Source: Novosphingobium sp.
GTDB taxonomy: Bacteria > Pseudomonadota > Alphaproteobacteria > Sphingomonadales > Sphingomonadaceae
Reading direction: 5' to 3'
Length of the DNA: 64,000 nucleotides
NCBI RefSeq assembly: GCF_030696665.1
Contig: NZ_JAUYRV010000014.1
Location: forward strand, 95,113 to 159,112
The notes under the pieces were generated by a model. The model worked only from the letters and a program-made list of their open reading frames with translations. It did not search any database and was not told where the DNA came from. The position numbers were made by a program, and so were the translations under genes. The stretch's first letter is position 1; every line of letters starts with the position of its first letter. This document shows positions 9,001 to 17,086 of the stretch, piece by piece.

Positions 9001-9461
9001 CGGTAGACGGCCACTTCCGCAACCTATTCTCCCGCCTGTTCGGCGGCGGCGAGGCGCACCTCGCGCTGATCGACAGCGATGATCCACTGGAAGCAGGCCT
9101 CGAAATCTTCGCACAACCGCCCGGCAAGCGCCTGCAATCCTTGACTCTTCTGTCCGGTGGCGAACAGGCGCTGACAGCAGTAGCGCTGATCTTCGCCCTC
9201 TTCCTCACCAACCCCGCCCCGATCTGCGTCCTCGACGAAGTCGACGCGCCGCTGGACGACGCCAACATCGAACGCTTCTGCGACCTACTCGACGCGATGG
9301 TCGCCCAAACCAGCACCCGCTACCTGATCGTCACCCACAACGCGGTGACGATGAGCCGCATGCACCGCCTGTTCGGCGTGACGATGGTGGAACGTGGCGT
9401 CTCACGGTTGGTCAGCGTCGACTTGGGCGGCGCAGTGGAACTGCTTGAGGCAGCGGGTTAA
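6021..9461 (+). CDS. smc: Chromosome segregation ATPase SMC
   Basis: At 1146 residues this is a full-length SMC. The N-terminal head has Walker A GPNGCGKS (31-38); then come a long Ala/Glu-rich coiled coil, a degenerate Gly-containing hinge around 500-600, a returning coiled coil, and the C-terminal head with the ABC signature LSGGEQ (1044-1049) and Walker B ICVLDEVDAPLDD near 1070. It forms the condensin core with ScpA and ScpB, which are not in this window. It is co-directional with the two DsbA-like genes and converges with soxR, the two stops sharing TTAA. The coiled-coil middle is the least conserved part and was not checked residue by residue. Confidence 0.97.
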   Translation: MLFKRLKLSGFKSFVEPAELRIEPGLTGVVGPNGCGKSNLLEAIRWVMGESSAKSMRGGGMEDVIFAGTATRPARAFAEVLLTAETDPDGPFGAELEVVRRIERGAGSAYRVNGKDVRAKDVALVFADAATGAHSPALVSQGRIAAVIAAKPTERRMMLEEAAGIAGLHVRRRDAEQKLRATEVNVARLEDLLSGLEGQINTLRRQARAAERYKAVSEKIRLSEARLVFARWRDAAAAAEAARKQATAAEEAVKAAALVANQAQAAQHKAAAALSEARDELFDRRQDAAAHGQRMASLSAQLEAAEQRVADIDRQLTRIEQDRASADKLTEDAAAAMAKLDQDLTAAEAALAEDTARRPTLVAAADDADRAARAAEIALAQRVAEQAGIDAEWRVAEAAVAAARQRLVRLDADASRIAQQADALAREADPAAQIAEAEAKRADAAAAIAKAEAERTDLSAQREALSIERDTASNALAQARADLSGVEREADALARDKAAREKARFAKGLGQSAIAGTRAAPGYERALAAVLGRDASAPVGPAPADAEGRFWTGAGALSPLPDSLAHHVPQCPPELTARLALVRVSDSDDGQVLQPGEWLVTKVGRLRRWDGFVARGEGAAEAAALEAENRLTELEAILPARRAAVSAAQTALEGVQERLGVISVHLGAVQKSITEAADSERAALRALDAAEAARARLEQRKAEISRAQADLSDQRQAAQGELSAAEDKRNTLPDPEAGRAALEAARARNDAARTSLQATTAAAASLDQNIAVGKERLAGIRGDIRAWQARAGDAAKRLAEMTGRREELEAERAISAAKPKGLIAEIEQGESIRTRLATDLTAAETALATAETASKQADSALSSANEALATARESRAGAVARAENEDARRQEMAGISGERFQCPPPLLPERFGFASAEVASAGEESAAMDRLTAERERIGPVNLVAADELAEAEERHGTSVAEQAELTEAVHRLRGSIGNLNREGRERLRAAFEAVDGHFRNLFSRLFGGGEAHLALIDSDDPLEAGLEIFAQPPGKRLQSLTLLSGGEQALTAVALIFALFLTNPAPICVLDEVDAPLDDANIERFCDLLDAMVAQTSTRYLIVTHNAVTMSRMHRLFGVTMVERGVSRLVSVDLGGAVELLEAAG

Positions 9462-9898
9462 TCCAGAACGAACCTTGGCCCCGGCCCCGCAGCACTTGCG
9501 CGGTCTTCCTTGTTGTACAGTGCGCAGCGGTCGAGGCTGAGGCAGCCGCAGCCGATGCATTCGTCGAGTTTGTTGCGGGTGCGGGTGAGGAGCTGGATGC
9601 GGCTGTCGATTTCCTTGCGGAGCGAGCGGCTGATTTTTTGCCAGTCCATGATGTTGGGCGTGCGGCCCTGCGGCAGGGCGGTTAATTCCCGCTCGATCTC
9701 GGCCAGCCCCAAACCCAGCTTCTGGGCGATCTGCACAAAGCCCAGCCGCCGGATGTCGGAGCGCAGGAAGCGGCGCTGGTTGCCGCCGGTGCGGACCGAG
9801 GTGACAAGGCCGCGATCTTCGTAATAGCGGATGGCCGAGATCGCGAGGCCAGTGCGGCGCGACAATGTGCCGATGGGGATAAGATCGTTGCGGTGCAT
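9458..9898 (-). CDS. soxR: Redox-sensitive MerR-family regulator SoxR
   Basis: The 146-residue protein has the MerR winged helix at its N-terminus (IGTLSRRTGLAISAIRYYEDRGL), a dimerisation helix, and the diagnostic [2Fe-2S] cluster motif CIGCGCLSLDRC (C-x2-C-x-C-x5-C) followed by ALYN. SoxR senses redox-cycling compounds and activates promoters with an over-long 19-bp spacer. Such a promoter lies immediately upstream and points away from soxR toward the acetyltransferase gene. ATG 9898 was chosen because the HTH begins soon after; a GTG two codons earlier is possible. The 3' end abuts smc. Confidence 0.95.
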   Translation of the reverse strand: MHRNDLIPIGTLSRRTGLAISAIRYYEDRGLVTSVRTGGNQRRFLRSDIRRLGFVQIAQKLGLGLAEIERELTALPQGRTPNIMDWQKISRSLRKEIDSRIQLLTRTRNKLDECIGCGCLSLDRCALYNKEDRASAAGPGPRFVLD

Positions 9899-9933
9899 GC
9901 GCACTCTCTTTGGCGACTGCGGATCAAAACGGC

Positions 9934-9964
9934 TTGATCTGAAGCTAACTTGAGGTTGCAGAAT
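9934..9964 (+). promoter_or_regulatory. SoxR-dependent promoter reading toward the N-acetyltransferase gene
   Basis: A -35 TTGATC (9934-9939) and a -10 CAGAAT (9959-9964) are separated by exactly 19 bases. The 18-bp dyad TCTGAAGCTAACTTGAGG (9938-9955) lies between them and overlaps the last two bases of the -35. From memory of the E. coli soxS promoter, the operator agrees at 15 of 18 positions and is placed in the same register, including the 19-bp spacer. On the opposite strand no -10 is suitably placed, so the promoter serves the rightward gene. Confidence 0.8.
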
Positions 9965-10024
9965 GACAAGCATCGATTGCAGACTACGCCCGAAAGGGAT
10001 TCGATTGATGCCGGTAGCTCGCAC

Positions 10025-10870
10025 ATGACAATTGAACCGCTGAACCGGCAGCAGCTTGACGCCTATCTGGCGCGGATCGGGTTTGACGGAGAGCCGCTGC
10101 CCGACCTTGCCACGCTTCGGTCCATTGTCGGCGCGCATGTGCAGGCCATCGCGTTCGAGAATATCGACGTGCAGTTGGGGCGAGCGCTGACCACCGATGC
10201 CAGCGCCGCCTTTGCCAAACTGGTCGAGGAACGGCGCGGGGGCTGGTGTTATGAACATAACGGCGTGCTGGGCGCGGCACTGGCAGCAATTGGCTTTGAC
10301 GTGTCGCGGATGAGCGCAGGGGTGATGCGGCAATTTCGGGGCGACGAAAGCATGGGATCGCACTTGTGCCTGTTGGTGCAATGCGAAGGTGCGTGGCTGG
10401 TCGACGCCGGGTTCGGCAGTTGGCTGGGCGCGCCGGTGCCGCTGGAGCATGGAACGTGGACGCAGCCGCCCTTGCCAGTGAGTGTTGGCACGACAGGTGA
10501 TGGATTGTGGCGTCTGTCGGTGACGCTGGGCCACACCGCCATGTCTTATGACTTCCGTGCGGAACCTGCGAACGAAGATCAGCTTTCGGCGCTATGTGAC
10601 TGGCAATGCAGCGATCCGGCTTCTGTTTTTGTGCAGAACCTGACTGTACAGCGGCGTGACGGCGAACGCTATCTGATGCTGCGGGGCAAGGTGCTGTCGG
10701 ACGTAAGCGCGACGGGCGAAGTGCGGCGGGAGCTGGCCTCAGAGGGCGAACTTGTGGAGGTTTTGCGCAACGTGTTCCTGCTCGATGTGCCGGAAGCGGC
10801 CGCACTCTTTCCGGCAATATGTGCGCGGCATGAAGCGCTGTTTGGCGCTCAGGCGGCCCCGACGACGTAG
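10025..10870 (+). CDS. nat: Arylamine N-acetyltransferase
   Basis: NATs transfer acetyl from acetyl-CoA to aromatic amines and hydrazines. The 281-residue protein has the complete triad: Cys75 in RGGWCYEHN, His113 in GSHLCLLV, Asp127 in LVDAGFG. ATG 10025 is the only in-frame ATG ahead of the conserved region, and its ribosome-binding site is weak. The gene lies downstream of a SoxR-type promoter with a leader of roughly 50 nt, so it is probably induced by redox-cycling aromatics. The last 22 bases overlap the convergent ubiA 3' end. The natural substrate cannot be read from sequence. Confidence 0.93.
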   Translation: MTIEPLNRQQLDAYLARIGFDGEPLPDLATLRSIVGAHVQAIAFENIDVQLGRALTTDASAAFAKLVEERRGGWCYEHNGVLGAALAAIGFDVSRMSAGVMRQFRGDESMGSHLCLLVQCEGAWLVDAGFGSWLGAPVPLEHGTWTQPPLPVSVGTTGDGLWRLSVTLGHTAMSYDFRAEPANEDQLSALCDWQCSDPASVFVQNLTVQRRDGERYLMLRGKVLSDVSATGEVRRELASEGELVEVLRNVFLLDVPEAAALFPAICARHEALFGAQAAPTT

Positions 10871-11763
10871 CAGGCGGCGGCCATCAGCAGGCCTGCGGTG
10901 CGGTTGGAACGGAACTTGGTAAGCGGATCAGTGCCGTCTTCCTTGAGGGTCAGGACTTGCCAGCTCAGGTGCAGCGCGACTGGGAGCAACGCCAGCAGCG
11001 CCAGCGAATCGGGGCGCGTCAGCCAGACCGCTCCAGCCCAGCCTGCGAGCGCCATCGCGTAAAGCCCAGCGACGCCTGTTTTGACGTGCTGGCCGAACGA
11101 CAATGCTGACGAGCCAATGCCGACCAGCGCATCGTCTTCGCGGTCTTGCAGGGCGTAGATCGTGTCATAGGCCATGCACCATGCCCAGCATCCGGCGTAG
11201 AGCGCGGCCAGCGGGATGAGGCGATCAAAGCCGGTGGCCTGAACCCAGCCAACCGGTGCGCCCCATGTGAAGACGAGGCCGAGCCATGCCTGCGGCCAGC
11301 CGGTGATGCGCTTCATGAAAGGATAGGCGGCGACAAGGGCGAGGCTGCCGAGGGCGACGAGTTGCGCCTCCCAGCGTAGTTGCAGGAGGACGACGAGACC
11401 TACGGCGCACAAGCTGAGCAGCCACATCCATGCTGCACGCTTTGTCACCGCGCCGCTGGCGATGGGTCGCAAGGCGGTGCGGGCGACGCGGGCGTCGAGG
11501 TCTGCGTCTACGATGTCGTTATAGACGCAGCCTGCGCCGCGCATGGCGATGGCGCCGAGCAGCATCCACGCTAGGATACCCCATGCGCCGGTGGCACCGC
11601 CAAGGAAAAGGCCCCATGCGCAGGGCCAGAACAACAGCCATGAGCCGATGGGCCGATCAAAACGCGCGAGCAATGCATAGTTGCGCCACGGTTGCGGCAG
11701 GCGGGCAACGAGGCCTTTATGCTCGCTGTCAGGGACGATTGCGCTGTTTGCAGCCTCGGTCAT
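10849..11763 (-). CDS. ubiA: 4-hydroxybenzoate polyprenyltransferase UbiA
   Basis: This is the membrane prenyltransferase of ubiquinone synthesis and joins the polyprenyl chain to 4-hydroxybenzoate. The 304-residue protein has about eight or nine hydrophobic segments and both Asp-rich motifs: NDIVDADLDARVART (first) and YDTIYALQDREDD (second). ATG 11763 gives the usual length and is preferred over an upstream frame extension. It is divergent from rsmE with 47 bases between the starts. UbiA fits the respiratory gene content of the window, especially the aa3 oxidase cluster. Confidence 0.95.
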   Translation of the reverse strand: MTEAANSAIVPDSEHKGLVARLPQPWRNYALLARFDRPIGSWLLFWPCAWGLFLGGATGAWGILAWMLLGAIAMRGAGCVYNDIVDADLDARVARTALRPIASGAVTKRAAWMWLLSLCAVGLVVLLQLRWEAQLVALGSLALVAAYPFMKRITGWPQAWLGLVFTWGAPVGWVQATGFDRLIPLAALYAGCWAWCMAYDTIYALQDREDDALVGIGSSALSFGQHVKTGVAGLYAMALAGWAGAVWLTRPDSLALLALLPVALHLSWQVLTLKEDGTDPLTKFRSNRTAGLLMAAACYVVGAA

Positions 11764-11810
11764 AGCGGCAAGCCTTACCGGCCTGCGCAAATTGCGCTAG
11801 GGGCGAAATC

Positions 11811-12560
11811 ATGCCTGCTACTCCCGCTTGGCCGCCCAAATCGGCCCCTCGCCTGTTTGTTGAAGCGCCGCTGTCTGATGGGCAGCAGGTGACGATTGAG
11901 GGTGGGCAGGCGCATTATCTGGGCAAGGTCATGCGCGTGGCCCCCGGCGATGCAGTGATTCTTTGCGACGATGTGACCGGTGAATGGCTGGCGCGGGTGG
12001 CCGAGGCGGGCAAGCGCGCGGTGACGGTGGAGGTGGAGCGGCAGTTGCGGGCGCGTGAGGACGTGCCGGATTTCTGGCTTTGCGCGGCGTTGCTGAAAAA
12101 GCCGAACTTTGATCTGGTGCTGGAGAAGGCCACCGAACTCGGCGTTGCCCAAGTTGTGCCGCTGGTGACGCGACGTTGTGTGGCAGACAAGCTGAACCCC
12201 GAGCGAGCGCGCACGATCACGGTCGAAGCGGCCGAGCAATGCGCGCGCACAGCGCTGCCGGTGTTGGGCGAGACCGCAAAGCTAGACGCCTTGTTGCGCG
12301 ACTGGCCGGAAGGCCGCGTGCTGTTCTTCGCTGACGAGAACGGCGGCTCGCCGGTGGCTGAGGCCTTTGCCGCGCACAAGGGTCCGGCGGCGCTGCTGGT
12401 GGGGCCGGAGGGCGGCTTTGACGAGACGGAGCGGGCGGCAGTCCGGGCGCATCCGGCGGCGGTGGCGATTGCGTTGGGGCCGCGTATCCTCCGTGGGGAG
12501 ACTGCGGCGATTGCCGGAATGGCGCTGTGGATGGGCCTGAACGGCGATTGGCAGGCCTGA
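11811..12560 (+). CDS. rsmE: 16S rRNA m3U1498 methyltransferase RsmE
   Basis: RsmE methylates U1498 of 16S rRNA. The product has 249 residues, an N-terminal PUA-like domain and a C-terminal SPOUT knot with LLVGPEGGFDETE and LGPRILRGETAAIAG, which form the SAM-binding trefoil. ATG 11811 has AGGGGCG at a good distance upstream. It is divergent from ubiA; gshA follows on the same strand after 92 bases. Confidence 0.95.
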   Translation: MPATPAWPPKSAPRLFVEAPLSDGQQVTIEGGQAHYLGKVMRVAPGDAVILCDDVTGEWLARVAEAGKRAVTVEVERQLRAREDVPDFWLCAALLKKPNFDLVLEKATELGVAQVVPLVTRRCVADKLNPERARTITVEAAEQCARTALPVLGETAKLDALLRDWPEGRVLFFADENGGSPVAEAFAAHKGPAALLVGPEGGFDETERAAVRAHPAAVAIALGPRILRGETAAIAGMALWMGLNGDWQA

Positions 12561-12652
12561 ACCTTGATGGCGCGGATTCTTGTCGCGTTTGCAACAAAGG
12601 TTCTCACGAATAACACTAGTATAAAGCTGTCTGGCACATTAACTCGGCGCGC

Positions 12653-14026
12653 ATGAGCACGCGGCAAGTTTCAGATCGCAACGATCCTATCATCGAAAGC
12701 CGCGACATGCTCGTGGCCCCCATGCAGAAGGGCGAAAAGCCCAAGTCCGCCTGGCGGATCGGCACCGAGCACGAGAAGTTCGTGTATCGGACCGATGACC
12801 GCCGCGCGCCTTCGTATGAAGAGCCGGGCGGCATTCGTGACCTGCTGATGGCGCTGACCGAATACGGCTGGGAGCCTGTTCTGGAAGGCGGCAAGGTAAT
12901 CGCCATGTCCGGGCCGGACGGCGCGGTGAGCCTTGAGCCTGCGGGGCAACTGGAGCTTTCGGGCGCGCCGTTGGTGAACCTGCACCAGACTTGTGCGGAA
13001 ACCGGGCGGCATCTGGCGCAAGTAAAGTCCATCGGTGACAAGCAGGGGCTGGCCTACCTTGGGCTGGGCCTCTGGCCCGACAAGACGCGCGCAGAGCTGC
13101 CGATCATGCCCAAGGGCCGGTACGAGATCATGTTGCGGCACATGCCGCGCGTGGGATCGATGGGCCTGGACATGATGCTGCGGACCTGCACCATTCAGGT
13201 CAACCTCGACTATTCGAGCGAGGCCGACATGGTGAAGAAGTTCCGCACCAGTCTGGCCTTGCAGCCGCTGGCGACCGCGCTGTTTGCCAATTCTCCGTTT
13301 CTGGAAGGCAAGCCCAACGGGTTCCTTTCGTATCGCAGCCACATCTGGACCGACACAGATCCGGCGCGCACGGGGATGCTGTCGTTCGTGTTCGACGAAG
13401 GGTTCGGGTACGAGCGCTATGTCGACTACATGCTCGACGTGCCGATGTATTTCGTGTTCCGCGATGGCAAGTATATCGACGCCTCGGGGCTTTCGTTCCG
13501 CGATTTCCTTGATGGCAAGCTGTCGGTGCTGCCGGGTGAGAAGCCGACGGCTTCGGACTGGGTGGACCACCTTTCGACCGCGTTCCCGGAAGTGCGGCTG
13601 AAGTCTTTCCTTGAAATGCGCGGGGCCGATGGTGGGCCGTGGAACAGGATTTGTGCGCTGCCTGCGCTGTGGGTGGGCCTGCTCTATGATCAGACGGCGC
13701 TGGATGCGGCGTGGGATCTGGTCAAGGACTGGGACATGGACGGGCGCGAGAAGCTGCGCGCCGAAGTGCCCAAGCTGGGGCTGGATGCATCGCTGCCGGG
13801 CGGCGGAAAGCTGCGCGATGTAGCCGCCGAAGTGCTGGCGATTTCGCGCAGCGGGCTTTCCGCGCGGGCCATGCTGAACGAGGCGGGCGACAACGAGACG
13901 GGCTATCTCCAGCCGTTGGACGAAATCGTGGCGACGGGGAAAACGCCTGCCGAGCGGCTGCTTGACCTCTATCACGGTGCGTGGGGCGGCGATCTTTCGC
14001 AGATTTACGGCGAGAAGAGCTTCTGA
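12653..14026 (+). CDS. gshA: Glutamate-cysteine ligase (plant/alphaproteobacterial type)
   Basis: The enzyme makes gamma-glutamylcysteine, the first step of glutathione synthesis. The 457-residue protein has the GTEHEKF motif near residues 43-49, which carries the ATP/metal ligand Glu, and MLRTCTIQVNLDYSSE in the core. These are typical of the plant-like class of GCL used by alphaproteobacteria and are unlike E. coli GshA. The stop overlaps the next start as TGATG. A leader region with TTGCAA and TAACAC 16 bases apart (about 12590-12617) is a weak promoter candidate. Confidence 0.95.
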   Translation: MSTRQVSDRNDPIIESRDMLVAPMQKGEKPKSAWRIGTEHEKFVYRTDDRRAPSYEEPGGIRDLLMALTEYGWEPVLEGGKVIAMSGPDGAVSLEPAGQLELSGAPLVNLHQTCAETGRHLAQVKSIGDKQGLAYLGLGLWPDKTRAELPIMPKGRYEIMLRHMPRVGSMGLDMMLRTCTIQVNLDYSSEADMVKKFRTSLALQPLATALFANSPFLEGKPNGFLSYRSHIWTDTDPARTGMLSFVFDEGFGYERYVDYMLDVPMYFVFRDGKYIDASGLSFRDFLDGKLSVLPGEKPTASDWVDHLSTAFPEVRLKSFLEMRGADGGPWNRICALPALWVGLLYDQTALDAAWDLVKDWDMDGREKLRAEVPKLGLDASLPGGGKLRDVAAEVLAISRSGLSARAMLNEAGDNETGYLQPLDEIVATGKTPAERLLDLYHGAWGGDLSQIYGEKSF

Positions 14027-14325
14027 TGATCATTGTGATGGGCACGTTCCGCGTTCCGGTTGAGAACATCGAGGCGATCCGGCCAATGATGGCAAAGGTG
14101 ATCGCGGCAACCGTGGCCGAGTATGGGTGCATCGAATATGCCTATGGGCAGGATGTGCTTGACCCGGAACTTATCCACGTTGCCGAAAAGTGGCGCGACA
14201 AGGCAGCGCTTGAGGCGCATTTCAAGGCTGCGCACATGAAAGTGTGGGCAGAGGAGCGCGCCGGGCTTGGGTTGTTCGACCGCCAAATTCGCGTGTTCGA
14301 GAGCGACGAGGGCGTCGAGGTCTGA
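14026..14325 (+). CDS. Antibiotic biosynthesis monooxygenase (ABM)-fold small protein
   Basis: The 99-residue single-domain protein of the YgiN/ABM ferredoxin-like dimeric fold opens MIIVMGTFRVPVENIEAIRP and has the typical CIEYAYGQD and HVAEKWRDKAALEAHFKAAH segments. Relatives are quinol monooxygenases, haem-degrading enzymes or of unknown role. The start ATG overlaps the gshA stop (TGATG), with GAGAAGAG upstream, so it is coupled to glutathione synthesis. A quinone or redox-linked function is a guess from this context. Confidence 0.82.
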   Translation: MIIVMGTFRVPVENIEAIRPMMAKVIAATVAEYGCIEYAYGQDVLDPELIHVAEKWRDKAALEAHFKAAHMKVWAEERAGLGLFDRQIRVFESDEGVEV

Positions 14326-14328
14326 CGC

Positions 14329-15663
14329 CTACTCGGCGGGTTGGACCGCCGGTGATTTTGGCGTGAGCGCGCGGGTGAGTTTGCGCAAGGTGCGCGTGAT
14401 CGGGCCATGCTCTGCCATCCAGGCGTGATATTCGCGGTACTTGGCATCTTCGGCGAGGAGATGCTTTTCTTCCGTGCGGGCGCGCCAGTAGTAGACGCCG
14501 CTGACGATGGCGAGGAGCGCGGTGTTGCGGATGGCATCGACCCACGAGCCACTGGTGGTGAGGAACGGCAGGCCCGCCAGCCACCAATAGGCGTTCTTCG
14601 ACAGGTAGGCCGGGTGGCGCGTGAAGCGGTAGGGGCCGTTGGTCAGCACGCCGCGATAGGTGAGGTTCGAGAACCGCAGGCCGAAGGCGACCGTGGCCCA
14701 TGCATAGCAGGCCGTCAGGAACACCAGCGCGATGGCCCATATCCACAGCAACACGTCTTGCCCGGCCAACCAGACCGGCCATTCCGCGCCGTTGTGGTGG
14801 TAGTCCAGCACGCCGCCGCCGCCCATCAGGATGAACGGAGGGTAGCAGATCAGCGCTGCGACCCATGCCGCAAGGTGCGGGTTGGCGGTGCGGATCTGCG
14901 CGTCGAGCGGCTTCATGGTGACAAGATAGCCGACCATCGCGATCTGCACGTCGATCATGAACATGGTCTCGATCAGCAGCGTGGCGAACTCTACCGGATC
15001 GTGGAAAGCGTGGCTCCAGTCAAACCGCACGACTGCGCCGAAGCCGCCGGGGACTATCGAGATCATGAAGGCGCAGAAGAAGCCTTTGACGAGCCATGAC
15101 AGGGCGTGGCGCTTCACTTCGGCTGCGTCCCACGACTCGCGGCCAATGAGCATCGCGCCGAAGTGCCATGAGGCATCGCGCGGGTTTACCAGCACGCGAT
15201 CGAGCCACAGGACATAGGGTATCGCGCCGAGGAACAGCACTGGGACGATGGTTTCCAGCACGTCCATCGCGAAGACATATTGCCCGCGCCAGTACCAGCG
15301 ACCGAGGCAATAGGCGAAGCCGATGACCGCCCATGTGGCCCACAGGCCTGCGATCTTGGTGATCGAGATATCGAGAATTTCGCGGATCGGGCGCGGGGCG
15401 CTCCAATCGATCCCGGTGCTGGCGCGCAAGTGGACCTTGTCTACCAGCAGGGACCAGCCGACCATGCCGGTGCCGGAAAAGACCAGCGCCATCATCGCTG
15501 CGCCGGGGCCGTCCATCACTTCATGCGGGGCGTTGAGACCGAACGCATCGACGATCTGCGGCCAAGAGCGACAGACCATGATCCAGAAGAACAGGCCTGC
15601 AAGGCCCGCGAGGCCGACGCCTGCGGAGACGTCAGATTGCGGAAGTGAGGGACGCGCGGTCAT
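14329..15663 (-). CDS. Polytopic membrane protein with C-terminal isoprenylcysteine methyltransferase (ICMT/PEMT)-like domain
   Basis: This 444-residue protein has around ten hydrophobic segments. The last third carries the ICMT/phospholipid methyltransferase signature: NGPYRFTRHPAYLSKNAYW, then a final TM and the acidic EEKHLLAEDAKYREY that completes the SAM pocket in this superfamily. The N-terminal two thirds is a membrane region without a motif I recognise. ATG 15663 is used; a TTG seven codons earlier is possible. The methyl acceptor is unknown (lipid, isoprenoid or thiol are all conceivable). It ends three bases from the convergent ABM gene. Confidence 0.75.
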   Translation of the reverse strand: MTARPSLPQSDVSAGVGLAGLAGLFFWIMVCRSWPQIVDAFGLNAPHEVMDGPGAAMMALVFSGTGMVGWSLLVDKVHLRASTGIDWSAPRPIREILDISITKIAGLWATWAVIGFAYCLGRWYWRGQYVFAMDVLETIVPVLFLGAIPYVLWLDRVLVNPRDASWHFGAMLIGRESWDAAEVKRHALSWLVKGFFCAFMISIVPGGFGAVVRFDWSHAFHDPVEFATLLIETMFMIDVQIAMVGYLVTMKPLDAQIRTANPHLAAWVAALICYPPFILMGGGGVLDYHHNGAEWPVWLAGQDVLLWIWAIALVFLTACYAWATVAFGLRFSNLTYRGVLTNGPYRFTRHPAYLSKNAYWWLAGLPFLTTSGSWVDAIRNTALLAIVSGVYYWRARTEEKHLLAEDAKYREYHAWMAEHGPITRTLRKLTRALTPKSPAVQPAE

Positions 15664-15705
15664 GCGCGTACCCTTATGCGTCAACAGTTAGGAAAGCGTT
15701 TGCGA

Positions 15706-17064
15706 TCAACGGAACGCGGTGATCTTTCCGCCGTCATCCAGAATATACAGCGTCTGGTTGGCGACCACGGGAGCGAGCGTGACACCCGAACCGAGTTCGG
15801 TGAACCTGCTGGCCGTGCCATCGGTGACCGAGGCTGTCATCACTTCGCCGCGCGAATTGGCGACCCAGAGGCGGTTGCCCGCAAGGATCGGACCGGTCCA
15901 CAGGATCGGATTCTTCTTCTTTTTCTCGTTCTTGAAGCGTTGAAGCTGCGTCATCCAGCGGACTTTGCCGTTGGACTTGGCAATGCACAGCAATTTGGCT
16001 TCGTCGGTCAGTGCAAAGATCCAGTCGCCCGCGATGGCGGGGGTAGAAATGCCGGCAAGGTTCAGTTCCCAGATGCGCTGACCGGTGACCAGTTCATAGG
16101 CGGCCATGCGTCCGCCCTGCCCGAGTGCATAGACGCGGCCGTTTTCGATGATCGGATCGGCGTCGATGTCAGTCAGCGTGGAAACCGAAGTGGCAATGCT
16201 GGTGCGCGCAAGGGCATCGGCCCACAGTTCGCGTCCGTTTTCATAGCGATAAGCAACCAGTTCGCCCGAGGAATATCCTGCAACGATAGTGCCTTGTCCC
16301 GCTGCCGGAGAAGCCACGCCGAACACGTTGGTCTGCCCCACCGATGCGTTGGCGTTCCACAGGACCGCCCCGTCAGACGCGTTCAGCGTGACGATCTGGT
16401 TGTCCTGCGTCATCACCATGACCTGCCCGAAGGCGACGGTGGGTGAACCGCGCAAGGGACCAGCGGGCTTTACGCGCCACTTGATGGCGCCGGTGGCGGC
16501 ATCAAGCGAGGCGACTTCGCCCACGCCGTTGGTGACATAGAGCACGCCATCATCGAATGACGCGCCGCCGCCGAAGGTGGAGCTTGTGCTACCCTTGTCG
16601 GCGCGGACCGAAGTTTGCCAAGCGCGTGCGCCGCTAATGGCATCAAACGCGTGGACCATGCCATCGGTGTCCATCGCATAAAGCTTGCCCCCGCCGATCA
16701 CCGGCGAAGCGGCGAGGCGCTGCGTGGCGGACGATCCGCGAATGCTGACCGACCAGGCCTTTGCCGGAGCTTCGGCAATCGCGGCGTGACCATAGGACTT
16801 GCTGGCATTGCCGCCGCCCTGCGCAAATTCGGTGTTCACAGCGGGCGCGGGGAGAACGACGGTGAGCAGCCCGATGGATTCATCGACCTTGGTCCCAGCT
16901 TCGATCTTCGACAGAATCGGTTCGCGCTGGCCCACGGTCGGCGTAGTCTTGGCCTTGTCCTTGCCGCCAAAGATGCCGCATCCGCCCAGCGCAAGCGCAA
17001 GGACCAGCACGCTGGAAAGCGATGCGCGCCGGAAGCTGGGGCGGAAGGTAGTTTCGGGCTTCAT
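15706..17064 (-). CDS. bamB: Outer membrane assembly lipoprotein BamB (PQQ-type beta-propeller)
   Basis: BamB is the propeller lipoprotein of the BAM outer-membrane protein assembly complex. The 452-residue product begins with a lipoprotein signal (LALALGGC, predicted lipidated Cys near residue 29) and then PQQ-like propeller blades with recurring patterns such as VYVTNGVGEVASLDAATG, VMTQDNQIVTLNASDG and LYILDDGGKITAF. ATG 17064 directly precedes the signal. The TPR gene lies immediately upstream on the same strand, an arrangement that matches the yfgM-bamB order of gammaproteobacteria. Confidence 0.92.
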   Translation of the reverse strand: MKPETTFRPSFRRASLSSVLVLALALGGCGIFGGKDKAKTTPTVGQREPILSKIEAGTKVDESIGLLTVVLPAPAVNTEFAQGGGNASKSYGHAAIAEAPAKAWSVSIRGSSATQRLAASPVIGGGKLYAMDTDGMVHAFDAISGARAWQTSVRADKGSTSSTFGGGASFDDGVLYVTNGVGEVASLDAATGAIKWRVKPAGPLRGSPTVAFGQVMVMTQDNQIVTLNASDGAVLWNANASVGQTNVFGVASPAAGQGTIVAGYSSGELVAYRYENGRELWADALARTSIATSVSTLTDIDADPIIENGRVYALGQGGRMAAYELVTGQRIWELNLAGISTPAIAGDWIFALTDEAKLLCIAKSNGKVRWMTQLQRFKNEKKKKNPILWTGPILAGNRLWVANSRGEVMTASVTDGTASRFTELGSGVTLAPVVANQTLYILDDGGKITAFR

Positions 17065-17086
17065 TGGCAATGCATCCTCAAAAATA

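Noticed and set aside
12590..12625. Promoter of gshA (TTGCAA and TAACAC, 16 bases apart)
   Set aside because: Spacing is short and both boxes are weak; a competing TATAAA lies nearby. Not enough to annotate separately.
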